This document shows positions 7,376 through 17,400 of a DNA stretch of 64,000 bases, in pieces (the first letter of the stretch is position 1; each line of letters opens with the position of its first letter). A model generated the notes under the pieces. The model was not told where the DNA came from and searched no databases. It worked only from the letters and a program-made list of their open reading frames with translations. The stretch spans positions 2,604,001-2,668,000 of the forward strand of contig NZ_JARUBP010000001.1 in the NCBI RefSeq assembly GCF_029626225.1. The letters run 5' to 3'. The DNA comes from Asanoa sp. WMMD1127. GTDB taxonomy: Bacteria > Actinomycetota > Actinomycetes > Mycobacteriales > Micromonosporaceae. The position numbers and the translations under genes were made by a program.

Positions 7376-8218
7376 TCAGACGTAAGCCGCGGCCAGGGCG
7401 GTCAGCTCCGGGTCCGTGCGGCTGGCGATCACCCGCACCGTGCCGGCGATGATGTCGGCGACCTGGACCCGGGGGTCGTCGTTGGAGTCGACCAGCGTCA
7501 GGCTGACCAGGTCGGGCGCGGCCGCCCGCAGCCAGGCCACCCGGGTCGGGGTGAGGGTGCTCTGGAAGTCGTGGACGATCCGCACCGGGCCCCAGTGCGC
7601 GACGGCGTTGACGATCGCCGGCGCCAGCAGGTCGACCGGGGCGAACGCGGGTGGGTCGGTGCGGGCCCGTTCGTGGATCTCGTCGGCCCGCGCGCGGCTC
7701 TTGGCGAGCAGGGCCAGCGTCTCGTCGGCGGCGGGCGGCAGGCCGCCGCGGCGCAGGTCGTCGATCGACCAGAAGACCGCGTCGGCCGCGGTGGGGTCGA
7801 GCGGCTCCCGGGTGCGCAGCAGCGCGTTGGCGGCCGCGAGGAAGCGCCGCCAGCGGGGCTCGTCGGTGACCGGCAGGGTCGCTTCGCGCTCGGGCGCGTC
7901 GATCAGCTGGTCGAGCAGGACCCGGACGAGGAACCGCGGCTTGTCGACCAGCTGCACGTAGGCGCGGCCGTGCACCGGACCGCCCGGGCCGAGCAGCCAG
8001 AGCAGCACGTCGCGGTGCTTGTCGCGCAGGAGGTGGTTTGCCTTGTATTCGGTGGCCGGCGACCGGATCCGCGCCCGCAGCTCGGCCATGCAGTCGACCG
8101 CGGCCTCGGGCGAGATGTGCACGCTGCCGTGGGCGAACACGGTGGTCGGCGAGTTGACGATCGCCTGGCCCTCGTAGCCGGACTCGTCACAGGCGATCTC
8201 GCGCACGTCCGCCGCCAC
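7376..8218 (-). CDS. DUF3800-like hypothetical protein (possible RNase H-fold)
   Basis: A 280-residue soluble protein. The N-terminal CDESGYEG and the C-terminal VQVADIIAGTVRVIA resemble the DESG and QLADLIAG ends of DUF3800 proteins, a family with an RNase H-like fold often linked to mobile or defence genes; catalytic acids would be the Asp/Glu of DESG and the Asp of VADII. Activity is not proven for the family. I chose GTG 8216-8218, which has GGGAGG about 8 bp upstream, over a TTG at 8245. It is 23 bp downstream of a small membrane protein gene. Confidence 0.7.
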   Translation of the reverse strand: MAADVREIACDESGYEGQAIVNSPTTVFAHGSVHISPEAAVDCMAELRARIRSPATEYKANHLLRDKHRDVLLWLLGPGGPVHGRAYVQLVDKPRFLVRVLLDQLIDAPEREATLPVTDEPRWRRFLAAANALLRTREPLDPTAADAVFWSIDDLRRGGLPPAADETLALLAKSRARADEIHERARTDPPAFAPVDLLAPAIVNAVAHWGPVRIVHDFQSTLTPTRVAWLRAAAPDLVSLTLVDSNDDPRVQVADIIAGTVRVIASRTDPELTALAAAYV

Positions 8219-8241
8219 CCGACCACCCTCCCACGGGCGGC

Positions 8242-8475
8242 TCAATCGGTGACAGCGTATTTCCGCCGGCGCCGGGCCAGCACCGCCGCGAAGATGACCA
8301 GCGCGACGACGCCCGGACCACAGTGGACGGCGAGCACCCCGGCCAGGCTCGGCCCGCCCCAGTCGCGCTGATAGGTCGACGGATCGTTGAAGTCGATCAC
8401 GAACGGCTCGATCGCGGCCCGCACGACCAGATAAGCCCCGAACAGGATCCCCAGCACCGCCAGCGCCTTCTTCAT
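8242..8475 (-). CDS. Small two-helix membrane protein
   Basis: 77 residues with one hydrophobic segment at the N-terminus (about 5-24) and another near residues 51-69, followed by a basic RRRRK tail. The topology suggests a hairpin with both ends in the cytoplasm. I do not recognise the family. It is read in the same direction as the sugar ABC operon upstream (41-bp gap) and the DUF3800-like gene downstream. Confidence 0.7.
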   Translation of the reverse strand: MKKALAVLGILFGAYLVVRAAIEPFVIDFNDPSTYQRDWGGPSLAGVLAVHCGPGVVALVIFAAVLARRRRKYAVTD

Positions 8476-8516
8476 GACGTTCAGCCTCGCGTCACGCGCG
8501 CGGGCCGGCCAGCCGG

Positions 8517-9395
8517 TCAGCCCCCCGTCGATGGTGCGGCCAGCCGCACCATGACCTCGCGGAGGTGGCGCAGGCCGTTGGTGGCCAGCGCGTCCTGGGA
8601 CGGCGCGAACGGGCGCCAGATCGACGCCGCCACCGCGATCGACTCGTTCTCGCCCGTGAACGACTCGATGCAGATCGGGCCGCGGTAGCCCGTTTCGGCC
8701 AGGGTCCGCAGCCAGCGCGCCCAGTCGATGTGGTCGTCGCCCGGTGCGCCGCGGTGGCTGCCGCTGACCTGGACGTGCACCAGGCGCGGGCCGGCGGCCG
8801 TGATGGCCGCGTACGGGTCGGCTTCCTCGATGTTCATGTGGTAGCTGTCGAGCATGATGCCGACCGTGTCCGGGAGCCCGTCGAGCGCGGACAGCGTCTG
8901 GTCGACCGTGTTGAGCACCGACGTCTCATAGCGGTTGAGCGCCTCCAGGCCGATCCGGACGCCCGCGGCGCCCGCATGGTCGGCCACCGGGGCCAAGGCG
9001 GCCCGCAGCGCGGCGTAGCAGGAGGCCCGCTCGGCCGGCAGCATCCGCCAGACCCGGCCCACGGAGGCGTAGGCCGGGCCGCAGACGCTCGGCGCGCCCA
9101 GGACCACCGCCGCGTCCACAAGGGAGCGTAGGTAGTCCTGGGTCGCCCGTACCGTCGCGGGATCGGTGTCGACCAGGTCACGGCCGGGTGGCGTGACCAG
9201 GAGAACCGCGGCGGCGGTCAGCCCGTGTGCCGCGAGCAGGTCGCGGGTTCGCTCAGGTGACCAGTCGCCCGGGTTCTCCACCGGGATCTCGATAGCGTCG
9301 AAGCCCCAGCCGGCGATGCGTGGCACGAGGTGCGCCAGCGCGGCGTCGGTGACCGGGGACGTCCAGATCCAGGGGTTGGCACCGATCTCGAACAC
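8517..9395 (-). CDS. Sugar (phosphate) isomerase/epimerase, TIM barrel
   Basis: A 292-residue xylose-isomerase-like TIM-barrel protein of the D-tagatose/D-psicose 3-epimerase group. The four expected metal ligands can be placed: Glu in GLEALNRYE, Asp in MLDSYHMN, His in SGSHRGAPG / DDHIDW, and Glu in CIESF. Its GTG start follows the TAA of the ABC substrate-binding gene after one base, so it is the last gene of that operon and probably acts on the imported sugar. The exact sugar cannot be read from sequence. Confidence 0.88.
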   Translation of the reverse strand: MFEIGANPWIWTSPVTDAALAHLVPRIAGWGFDAIEIPVENPGDWSPERTRDLLAAHGLTAAAVLLVTPPGRDLVDTDPATVRATQDYLRSLVDAAVVLGAPSVCGPAYASVGRVWRMLPAERASCYAALRAALAPVADHAGAAGVRIGLEALNRYETSVLNTVDQTLSALDGLPDTVGIMLDSYHMNIEEADPYAAITAAGPRLVHVQVSGSHRGAPGDDHIDWARWLRTLAETGYRGPICIESFTGENESIAVAASIWRPFAPSQDALATNGLRHLREVMVRLAAPSTGG

Positions 9396-9396
9396 G

Positions 9397-10590
9397 TTAC
9401 TTACCGCCCCAGTCGCCCGGGTAGCCCGGCAGGTCGGCGCAGCCGCACATCGCGTAGTGCAGCGGCGGCATGCTCGGGTCGACGAACTCGGCCAGGTTGG
9501 CGTCGGTGATCGTCGGCTGCGGGAGCTTCCACGGGTTCGGCACCGCTTCGCCGTTCAAGATCTTCAGGGCGGCGATCACCGGCGTACGCCATTGGTACGT
9601 CGGATAGGTCGGCGCCACCGCCGTCAGCTTGCGGTCCTGCCACATCCGCAGGAAGTCCTGCTGGTCCTCGCCCACGATCGCCGGGAACGGCTTGCCCGCG
9701 TCCTCGAACGCCTCGGCCGCGGCTACCGCCGTGGCGCCCGCGTCCATCCAGATGCCGTCGATCGTGCCGAAGCGCTCGATGTAGTTGCTCACGATCGTCT
9801 TCGTCTTGGCCGGGTCGCCGTCGGTGAACTCGACCCCGACGACCTTGAGCTGCGACTTGTCGAAGGTGACCTTGGCCGCGCCCCAACGGGCCTCGAGCAC
9901 GTCGACGCCGGGCAGGATGCGCAGCGCCAGCACGTTGCCGCCCGGCTTGACCTTCTCGGTCAGGAACTCGGCGCCGGCCGCGCCGAACGCGTACCCGCCG
10001 ATGGGGTTGATGAACGTGACCGGGCACTTGGTGTTGACGCCGCGGTCGAAGACGATCACCGGCACCTTGGCGCAGGCCTGCTCGACGGCCGGGGTCAGCG
10101 TCGCGGTCGTGTTGGGCGACACGATCAGCGCGTCACAGCCCTTGCCCAGCAGGTCGGTGATGTCGGAGATCTGCTTGTCGTCCTTGCTCTCCGCGTCGGC
10201 CACCTGGAACGACTTGATCTCCGGGTGCAGCTTGACCTCGGCCTGCATGTTCTTGAAGCCGACCTGGCGCCACGGGTTGCCGACGCCGGCGTTCGAGAAG
10301 CACAGGTCGTACGGCCCCGCCTTCTTGTATTTGGCTGTATCTGCGTTCTGCGGGTTGAGCGCCTGCTCCCACGGCTTGTCGGCGGGGCCGGTGGGCGTGG
10401 CGGTGCGCAGGGCGATCTCGTTGTCGTAGTCGGCCTGGACGAAGAACTCCGACGTCTCGCCGGTGCCGGCGCCCGCCTCCGCCGAGCCGCTCGCCGTCGG
10501 GTTGGCGGCCGGCACGTCGCTCGAGCAGCCGGCCAGGACCAAGGCCGTGGCGGCCAGGACGGCGAGGGCGCTACCTGTTCTCTTTCGCAA
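9397..10590 (-). CDS. Sugar ABC transporter substrate-binding lipoprotein
   Basis: A 397-residue periplasmic-binding-protein-type lipoprotein (Peripla_BP_4 group). The signal peptide ends in a lipobox LVLAGC (Cys about 22), followed by a low-complexity linker. The body alternates the two Rossmann-like lobes of ribose/galactose-type binders, with DALIVSPNTTATL and VIVFDRGV segments. The start is an unusual TTG, well supported by AGGAGG a few bases upstream. The last 20 residues contain CGC and a WGGK end, not typical of the family. Fourth gene of the ABC operon. Confidence 0.9.
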   Translation of the reverse strand: MRKRTGSALAVLAATALVLAGCSSDVPAANPTASGSAEAGAGTGETSEFFVQADYDNEIALRTATPTGPADKPWEQALNPQNADTAKYKKAGPYDLCFSNAGVGNPWRQVGFKNMQAEVKLHPEIKSFQVADAESKDDKQISDITDLLGKGCDALIVSPNTTATLTPAVEQACAKVPVIVFDRGVNTKCPVTFINPIGGYAFGAAGAEFLTEKVKPGGNVLALRILPGVDVLEARWGAAKVTFDKSQLKVVGVEFTDGDPAKTKTIVSNYIERFGTIDGIWMDAGATAVAAAEAFEDAGKPFPAIVGEDQQDFLRMWQDRKLTAVAPTYPTYQWRTPVIAALKILNGEAVPNPWKLPQPTITDANLAEFVDPSMPPLHYAMCGCADLPGYPGDWGGK

Positions 10591-10614
10591 CTCTCCTCCT
10601 CGGGTTTCGGTGCG

Positions 10615-11613
10615 TCAGGTGCGTGCCCGTAGCCCGCCGATGGCCACGGCAGCGAGGATGATCAGCCCTTGCACCGCGGACGCCAGCGCGCCCGCGACGC
10701 CGAGCAGGTTGAGCAAGGTCAACAGGGTCTGCAGGGTGAGCGCGCCGAGCATCGCGCCGACGACCGAGCCGCGGCCGCCGCCGAGCACCACGCCGCCGAG
10801 CACGACCGCGGTGATCGCGGTGAACTCGAGGCCCGCGCCGACCTGGAAGCTCACGCCGCCGAAGCCGCCGAGCAGGATGGCCGCCACGGCCGCGCAGCCG
10901 CCGCTGATCACGAACGCGATCGTGCGTACGCCGGCGACCCGACCGCCGGCCAGCCGGGCCGCGCGCGGGTTGTCGCCGACCGCGAGGAGCACCTTGCCGA
11001 AGTCGGAGCGCATCGCGAGGACCGCGAGGGCGGCCAGGACGAGCAGGATCAGCACGGCGTACGGAATCTCGCCGAGCCACGGGACACCCTCGATGCCCCG
11101 CCGGCCGAGCATGCGGAACTCCTCGGACAGGGCGCCGCGCGGCGAGCCGCCGGTCCAGGTGTAGACGGCGCCGACGAGGATCAGGTACATGCCGAGCGTG
11201 GTGATGAACGACGGCACCAGCAGTCGGGTGGTGACGAGCCCGTTGACCAGGCCGACCAGCAGGCCGAAGCCGAGCACGAGGGCGACCACCGGCCAGGTCA
11301 TCGCCGGGTCGCCGTCGATCACCCGGGCCGCGATGACCACGCCGGCGGTGACCAGCGAGCCGACCGAGAGGTCGAAGTCGCCGGCGACGATGACGAAGTA
11401 CTGGCCCGCCGCGAGGATGATCAGCGGGGCGGACCGCTTCAGGAACGCCAGCAGCGACGGCGGGTCGTAGAAGTCCGGCTGCCGGATGGCGACCGCGATA
11501 AGCAGCAGCACGAGTATCGCGACGACCGGCCAGACGCTGCCCGCGCCCCACCGTCCCCGGCGCGACTGCCCGAGCGCGGCCGGCCCCGCCGGCGGCGCCA
11601 CCGTCTCCGTCAT
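10615..11613 (-). CDS. Sugar ABC transporter permease (RbsC type)
   Basis: A 332-residue BPD_transp_2 permease with 8-10 hydrophobic segments. Typical motifs are GQYFVIVAGDFDLSVG near residue 69 and AVVLGGVVLGGGRGSV near residue 270. ATG 11611-11613 chosen; an in-frame ATG 30 bp upstream would add a basic MPFRAKRGRR that lies in an intergenic repeat-like stretch. Pairs with the second permease as a heterodimer in the membrane. Confidence 0.92.
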   Translation of the reverse strand: MTETVAPPAGPAALGQSRRGRWGAGSVWPVVAILVLLLIAVAIRQPDFYDPPSLLAFLKRSAPLIILAAGQYFVIVAGDFDLSVGSLVTAGVVIAARVIDGDPAMTWPVVALVLGFGLLVGLVNGLVTTRLLVPSFITTLGMYLILVGAVYTWTGGSPRGALSEEFRMLGRRGIEGVPWLGEIPYAVLILLVLAALAVLAMRSDFGKVLLAVGDNPRAARLAGGRVAGVRTIAFVISGGCAAVAAILLGGFGGVSFQVGAGLEFTAITAVVLGGVVLGGGRGSVVGAMLGALTLQTLLTLLNLLGVAGALASAVQGLIILAAVAIGGLRART

Positions 11614-11683
11614 GCGCCTGCCTCGCTTCGCTCGGAAGGGCATGACCCGGCTACTGAGCCGAATGATTCGGTCGCAAGCTCCC
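11614..11683 (-). other. 70-bp intercistronic stretch with a small inverted repeat
   Basis: This gap between the two permease genes is longer than others in the operon. It holds CCGAA-TGA-TTCGG and, on the minus strand, a frame reading MRELATESF...ERSEAGA whose TGA overlaps the downstream ATG. The sequence style resembles short intergenic repeats that I recall from related actinomycete genomes. A role in tuning expression is possible. Confidence 0.4.
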
Positions 11684-12673
11684 TCATGCCCGCACCGCCT
11701 TTCGGCGCAGCCGTAGCGCGTAGATCGCGACCGCGGCGACGATCACGACGCCGCGGACGACCTGCTTGAAGAACGGGTCGACGGCGAGCTGGTTGAAGAT
11801 GCCGTCGATGACCGCGAGCAGCAGGACGCCGCCGACCGTGCCGGCCACGCCACCCTTGCCGCCGGCCAGCACCGTGCCGCCGAGCACCACCGCGGCGATC
11901 GACTCGAGGTCGTAGCCACCCTCGGCGCCCACCCGCGGCGCGCCGGCGCCGAGCCGGCTGGCCAGGTAGAGGCCCGCGATGCCGGCGCAGAGCGAGCAGA
12001 TGACGTGGGTGCGGATCAGCACCCAATCGGTGCGGACGCCGGATAGGCGGGCCACGTCGAGGTCGCCGCCGGTGGCGATCAGGTGGTGCCCGAACCGGCT
12101 GCGGTTGATGACGACCCAGGCGACCGCGGCGACGCCGATGAACAGCAGGAACGCCACCGGCACCGGGCCGATCCGGTCGTAGCCGAGATGCTGGAAGGAG
12201 ACCGGCACCTGGCCGGCGGGGCCGGCGTACCCCTGCTCGAGATAGCCCTTGATGAGCAGGCCGACGCCGAGCGTCGCGATGAACGCGTTGATCCGCAACT
12301 TGGTGATCAGCAGGCCGTTTACGAGGCCGATCGCGCCGGAGACGGCGACCACGGCGAGGATGGCCGGCAGGACCCGGCCGTCGCTGCCGGCCATCGTCTC
12401 GGCCGCGATCAGCGAGGTCAGGCTGATCACGTAGGCGACGGACAGGTCGAGGGAGCCGGCCAGGATCGTGAACGTCTGGCCGACCGCGACGATGCCCAGC
12501 CCCGCCGCCCGCTGCAGCAGGCTGACCGTGCTGTTCTGACCGAACAGCGAGCCGCCGTCGGTGGCGACCAGGATGCCGCCCACGATCAGCGTCACGCCGA
12601 GCGCCAGCCAGACGCCGTTGGTCGAGTCGATCCGCGGCCGCCGCCAAGCCGCCGTCGCCGCGGTCGCGCTCAT
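11684..12673 (-). CDS. Sugar ABC transporter permease (RbsC type), second subunit
   Basis: A 329-residue BPD_transp_2 permease with 8-10 hydrophobic segments; GQTFTILAGSLDLSVAYV near residue 65 and AAVVLGGTVLAGGKGGVAG near residue 260 are the family motifs. Its ATG overlaps the ATPase stop as ATGA, so translation is coupled. Two non-identical permeases in one operon indicate a heterodimeric channel. Confidence 0.92.
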   Translation of the reverse strand: MSATAATAAWRRPRIDSTNGVWLALGVTLIVGGILVATDGGSLFGQNSTVSLLQRAAGLGIVAVGQTFTILAGSLDLSVAYVISLTSLIAAETMAGSDGRVLPAILAVVAVSGAIGLVNGLLITKLRINAFIATLGVGLLIKGYLEQGYAGPAGQVPVSFQHLGYDRIGPVPVAFLLFIGVAAVAWVVINRSRFGHHLIATGGDLDVARLSGVRTDWVLIRTHVICSLCAGIAGLYLASRLGAGAPRVGAEGGYDLESIAAVVLGGTVLAGGKGGVAGTVGGVLLLAVIDGIFNQLAVDPFFKQVVRGVVIVAAVAIYALRLRRKAVRA

Positions 12674-14178
12674 GCGGGCACCTCGTGCGGGGTGCCGGTG
12701 GCCAGGCTCAGGACCGCCTCCTCACTCGCGTCGCCGGGCAACTCGCCGGCCAGCGCGCCGTCGCGCATGACGACGATCCGGTCGCTCATGCCGAGCAGCT
12801 CGGGCAGCTCGGACGAGATCATCAGCACCGCCGCGCCCTTGGCGGCGAGGTCGCGGATCAGCTCGTGGATGGCCGCCTTGGCGCCGACGTCGATGCCCCG
12901 GGTCGGCTCGTCGAAGAGCAGCACCCGCGGCGTCATGGCCAGCCAGCGGGCCAGCACCACCTTTTGCTGGTTGCCGCCGGAGAGGTAGCGCACCTCCTGG
13001 TCGGCGCCGGCCGCGTGCACCTCGACCGCGGCGAGCAGGTCCCGCACGCCGGTGGCGCGGGCGCCGCCGCCGAACCAGCGCGGCGTGGCGGCCCGCTTGG
13101 CCAGCAACGCGTTGTCGAGCACCGACTGGCTCAGCGCGAGGCCGTCGCCTTTGCGGTCCTCGGTCACGTAGGCGATCCCGGCCCGCACCGCCTGCCGCGG
13201 CGACCGCACCCGCACGGGCCGGCCGTCGAGCGTCATCCGGCCGGTGGTGAACCCGTCGACGCCGAACAGCGCCCGGGCCAGCGCCGACCGGCCAGAGCCC
13301 TGCAGCCCGCCGACGCCGAGCACCTCGCCGGCCCGCAGCTCGAGGTCGAGCGGCCGCAGCCGGGCGTTGCCGGCGCCGGTCAGCGTGACCAGCGCGGGCC
13401 CGGCGCCGTCGGTCTTGGGCGGGTAGTAGCTGGCCAGCTCGCGGCCGACCATGTGCCGCACCAGCGCCTCGGGCGTCGCGTCCGCGGTCCGCAGGGTCGT
13501 CACCCGGCGGCCGTCCTTGAGCACGGTGATCCGGTCGGAGAGGTCGAACACCTCGGCCAGCCGGTGTGAGACGTAGAGGATGCCGATGCCGCGGGCCTGG
13601 AGGCGGCGGACCAGCGCGTAGAGGAGCTCGACCTCGTGGTCGGCCAGCGCGGCCGTCGGCTCGTCCATGATCAGGATGCGAGCGTCGAGGGAGAGCGCCT
13701 TGACGATCTCGACCACCTGCTGCTGCGCGATGCCGAGCTGGCCGACCCGGTCGGTGGGGCGGACCGTCTCGGCGCCGACCGCGGCGAGCAGCTCGCCGGT
13801 GCGCTCCCGCATCGCCCGGCGGTCGACCAGCCCGCGGCGGGTCGGCTCGCGGCCCAGGAAGACGTTCTCGGCGACCGTGCGCTCCGGCAGGAGGTTGAAC
13901 TCCTGGTGGATGATGCCCACGCCGGCGGCCTGGGCAGCGCGCGGGTTCGGCAGCGTGACCGGTTGGCCGGCGATCGTCAGCGTGCCCGCGTCGGGTTGGT
14001 GCACACCCGAGGCGATCTTCATCAGCGTCGACTTGCCTGCGCCGTTCTCGCCGACCACGGCGTGCACTTCGCCGGGATGCACGTCAATGTCCACATTGGA
14101 CAATACGGACACACCGTAGAACGACTTGCCGACGCCGGCCATCGCCAGGAGCGCGTCCGGTGGTTCAGGTGAGTCCAT
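12670..14178 (-). CDS. Sugar ABC transporter ATP-binding protein (RbsA/MglA type)
   Basis: A 502-residue protein with two fused ABC ATPase domains, as in RbsA/MglA/XylG. The first domain has the canonical Walker A GENGAGKST near residue 44, LGIAQQQVVEIVKAL as signature region and a MDEPTAAL Walker B; the second has the degenerate P-loop GLQGSGRSAL, the signature LSGGNQQKV and FDEPTRGID. It powers sugar import and is the first gene of the operon. Its ATG is overlapped by a perfect 14-bp palindrome, so repression at the promoter or start codon is likely. Confidence 0.94.
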   Translation of the reverse strand: MDSPEPPDALLAMAGVGKSFYGVSVLSNVDIDVHPGEVHAVVGENGAGKSTLMKIASGVHQPDAGTLTIAGQPVTLPNPRAAQAAGVGIIHQEFNLLPERTVAENVFLGREPTRRGLVDRRAMRERTGELLAAVGAETVRPTDRVGQLGIAQQQVVEIVKALSLDARILIMDEPTAALADHEVELLYALVRRLQARGIGILYVSHRLAEVFDLSDRITVLKDGRRVTTLRTADATPEALVRHMVGRELASYYPPKTDGAGPALVTLTGAGNARLRPLDLELRAGEVLGVGGLQGSGRSALARALFGVDGFTTGRMTLDGRPVRVRSPRQAVRAGIAYVTEDRKGDGLALSQSVLDNALLAKRAATPRWFGGGARATGVRDLLAAVEVHAAGADQEVRYLSGGNQQKVVLARWLAMTPRVLLFDEPTRGIDVGAKAAIHELIRDLAAKGAAVLMISSELPELLGMSDRIVVMRDGALAGELPGDASEEAVLSLATGTPHEVPA

Positions 14179-14191
14179 TGGTGATCACCAA
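14178..14191 (-). promoter_or_regulatory. Perfect palindrome TTGGTGATCACCAA at the ABC operon start
   Basis: A perfect 14-bp inverted repeat whose edge touches the ATG of the ATPase gene (minus strand reads CACCAATG). The form TGGT-N4-ACCA is like operators of GntR/FadR-type or similar dimeric regulators. No matching regulator gene adjoins, so the repressor must be encoded elsewhere. Confidence 0.65.
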
Positions 14192-14480
14192 AACTTTCGC
14201 TTGCCAGGCTTGAGCTTTTGCTGAGCCGACCGAAAGCGCCGTTGGCGTCGCATCGTAAGCGGCTGACGACAGACCGATCAAGACCGTAACTTGCCTGAAC
14301 CGATCACAGTTCGGCATTGATTCATTGCCATTCGCGATTGCTCGACCGTTGACGCGCCGAAGGGTTCCGGCGCAGACTCATCTGCGTCGATGCTCAGTCG
14401 CTCGACCACGCGTTTTTCGGCGGACGCGTTGCACCGCAAGCCTCCTGCACGCCCTCGCACGGCATCTCGAAGGAGACCGC
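14192..14480. promoter_or_regulatory. Divergent control region between ABC operon and ThuA-fusion gene
   Basis: Markedly more AT-rich than its surroundings. It holds two copies of ACCGATCA (about 14274 and 14299), a TTGACG near 14349 that could be a -35 box, and AGGAGA 5 bp before the ATG at 14481. No gene or stable hairpin was seen. Confidence 0.5.
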
Positions 14481-17400
14481 ATGCGCCGCCGCAGACCTGT
14501 CCTTGCCCTGCTCACGATCGCCGTCACGCTGCTCGGACTTGGCATCGTGCAAGCCCCAGCCCAGGCCGCACCGGCCTTTCGCGCCTTGGTGTTCAGCGAG
14601 ACCGCCGGCTACCGGCACGACTCGATCGCCGCCGGCGTCACGATGTTCAACCAGCTGGCCGCGGCCAACAACTTCGAGGTGGTGTTCAGCGAGGACTCCA
14701 CGGTGCTGAACACCGCCAACCTCAACACGTTCGACGTGCTGGTGATGTTCCAGACCTCGGGCATGGTGTTCGACAACGACGCGCAGCGCACCGCGGTGCA
14801 AAATTACCTGCGCTCCGGCAAGGGGATCGCGGCCATCCACAACGCGACCGACATGGGCATCGACACGACGTTCCCGTGGTGGGACCAGACGATCAACGGC
14901 GGCGCCCACATGCCGTCGCACTCACCGGGCTCGTTGCAGGGCTTCGCCCGCGTCGCCGACAAGGTGCACCCGTCCACAGTGGGCCTGCCGGACAACTGGC
15001 AGCGCACCGAGGAGTGGTACAACTTCGACGTCAACGCCCGGGGCAACGTGCACGTGCTGGTCACGGCCGACGAGCGCACCTACAACCCCGGCTCCGACGC
15101 GATGGGCATCGACCACCCGATCTCCTGGTGCCGCGAGACCGAGGGCGGCAAGGTCTGGGCGACCGCGATGGGTCACGACATCGCCTCCTACAGCGAGACG
15201 AACTTCCGCAACCACATCCTCGGCGGGGTGCGGTACGCGGCCGGCAACCTGGCCGGTGACTGCGGCGGCACCGTCTGGGGCAACTTCGAGAAGGTCAGCC
15301 TCGACTCCAACACGGTGGACCCGATGGCGCTGGACATCGCGCCGGACGGCCGGGTGTTCTACGTGCAGCGGGCCGGTCAGATCAAGATCTTCAAGCCGGC
15401 GCAGCAGAGCACGGTCACCGCGGGCACGCTGTCGGTCTACACCGGTGGCGAAGACGGCCTGGTCGGGATGGCGCTGGATCCGAACTTCGCCAGCAACGGT
15501 TGGATCTATCTCTACTATTCGCCGTCCGCCTCGTCGACCGACGTCAACCGGCTCTCGCGCTTCACGGTCAGCGGTGACACGGTCAACCTGGCCAGCGAGG
15601 TGGTGCTGCTGAACGTGCCGGCCTACCGCGACCGGACGTACCCCGAGCCCGGGCACACCGGCGGTTACGTCGCGTTCGGGCCCAACGGCAACCTCTACCT
15701 GTCGACCGGCGACGACACCCCGCCCAACCTGGACCCGGCCTGGCAGGGCTACGCGCCGCTCGACTGGCGGTCCGGCAAGTCCTACCTGGACGCCGCCCGC
15801 AGCGCGGGCAACACCAACGACCTGCGCGGCAAGATCCTGCGGATCCACCCCGAGAGCAACGGCACGTACACGATTCCCAGCGGCAACCTGTTCGCGCCCG
15901 GCACCGCGCAGACCCGGCCGGAGATCTACGCGATGGGCTTCCGCAACCCGTTCCGGTTCGAGGTCGACAAGCAGACGGGGTGGATCAACCTGGCCGACTA
16001 CGGGCCGGACCGCGGCGCGCCGACCACCAACCGTGGGCCCGAGGGACTGGTCGAGCTCAACGTGATCAAGCAGGCGGGCAACTTCGGCTGGCCGTTCTGT
16101 CACGGCAACAACCAGGCGTACGCGCCGTACAACCCCGACACGGGTGTGGTCGGCGCGAAGTTCAACTGCAACGCGCCGGTCAACGACTCGCCCAACAACA
16201 CCGGCTTGCGGGTGCTGCCGCCGCTGGTGCAACCCCAGATCTGGTACGGCTACGGCGCCTCGCCGCAGTTCCCGGAGATGGGCTCGGGCGGCGCCGCGCC
16301 GATGGGCGGGCCGGTCTACCGCTACAACGCGGCCAGCACCTCGACCACGAAGTTCCCCGCCTACTACAACGGCGTGCACTTCTTCTACGAGTGGGCGCGG
16401 AACTACGTCCAGGAGATCCATTTCGACTCTTCGGGTGGTTTGGTCAAGATCAATCCGTTCCTGCCCGGTGAGTTCTTCAACAAGCCGATGGCCATGCGGT
16501 TCGGGCCCGACGGGTCGCTCTATCTGCTCGAGTGGGGCGCCAACTTCGGTGGCGGCAACAACGACTCGGGGCTCTACCGCATCGACTACGTCAAGGGCGG
16601 CCGGGCACCGGTCGCGGTGGCCACGGGCACGCCGACCAACGGGCTGGCCCCGTTGACCGTGCAGTTCTCCAGCGCCGGGACGCACGACCCGGACACCGGC
16701 GACACGATCAGCTACGCGTGGGACTTCGAGAGCAACGGCAGCACCGACTCGACGGCGGCCAACCCGTCGAAGACGTACACCGCGAACGGCAATTATGTGG
16801 CGAAGTTGACGGTCACCGACAACACCGGCCGGTCGTCGTTCGCCAACGTGCCGATCACCGTCGGCAACAACGCGCCGGTGGTCACGATCACCGGTCCGCC
16901 CAACGGCGGCATGCTCGACTTCGGGCAGAACGTGTCCTACTCGGTGTCGGTGACCGACGCCCAGGACGGCACGGTCAACTGCCAGCAGGTGTTCACCAAC
17001 CCGGCGCTCGGGCACGACGACCACGAGCACGGCACGACGGACCTGCCGGGCTGTTCGGGCACGGTGTCGACCGGCAACCTCGGCGGTCACCCCGACGGCG
17101 CCAACCTGTTCTATGTGCTGAACGCCCGCTACCAGGACAACGGCAACGGTTCGGTGGCCCGGCTGACCGGCTACGCCAAGGCGATCCTGCAGCCCAAGCA
17201 CAAGCAGGCGGAGTACTACACGGCGCAGTCCGGCGTCCGGATCGTCGCGCAGGGCGGCGCCGAGAGCGGCGGCCGGATCGGCGACGTCAGCAACAACGAC
17301 TGGATCATGTTCGACCCGATGAGCCTGCAGGGGATCAGCACGGTCAGCTACCGCCTGTCATCGCCGAGCGGTGGCGGCAGCATCGAGCTGCGGGCGGACT

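Noticed and set aside
14922-17201. 759-codon open frame on the minus strand
   Set aside because: It is antisense to the ThuA-dehydrogenase gene, has no recognisable domain and a skewed Arg/Val/Gly composition typical of shadow frames in GC-rich DNA.
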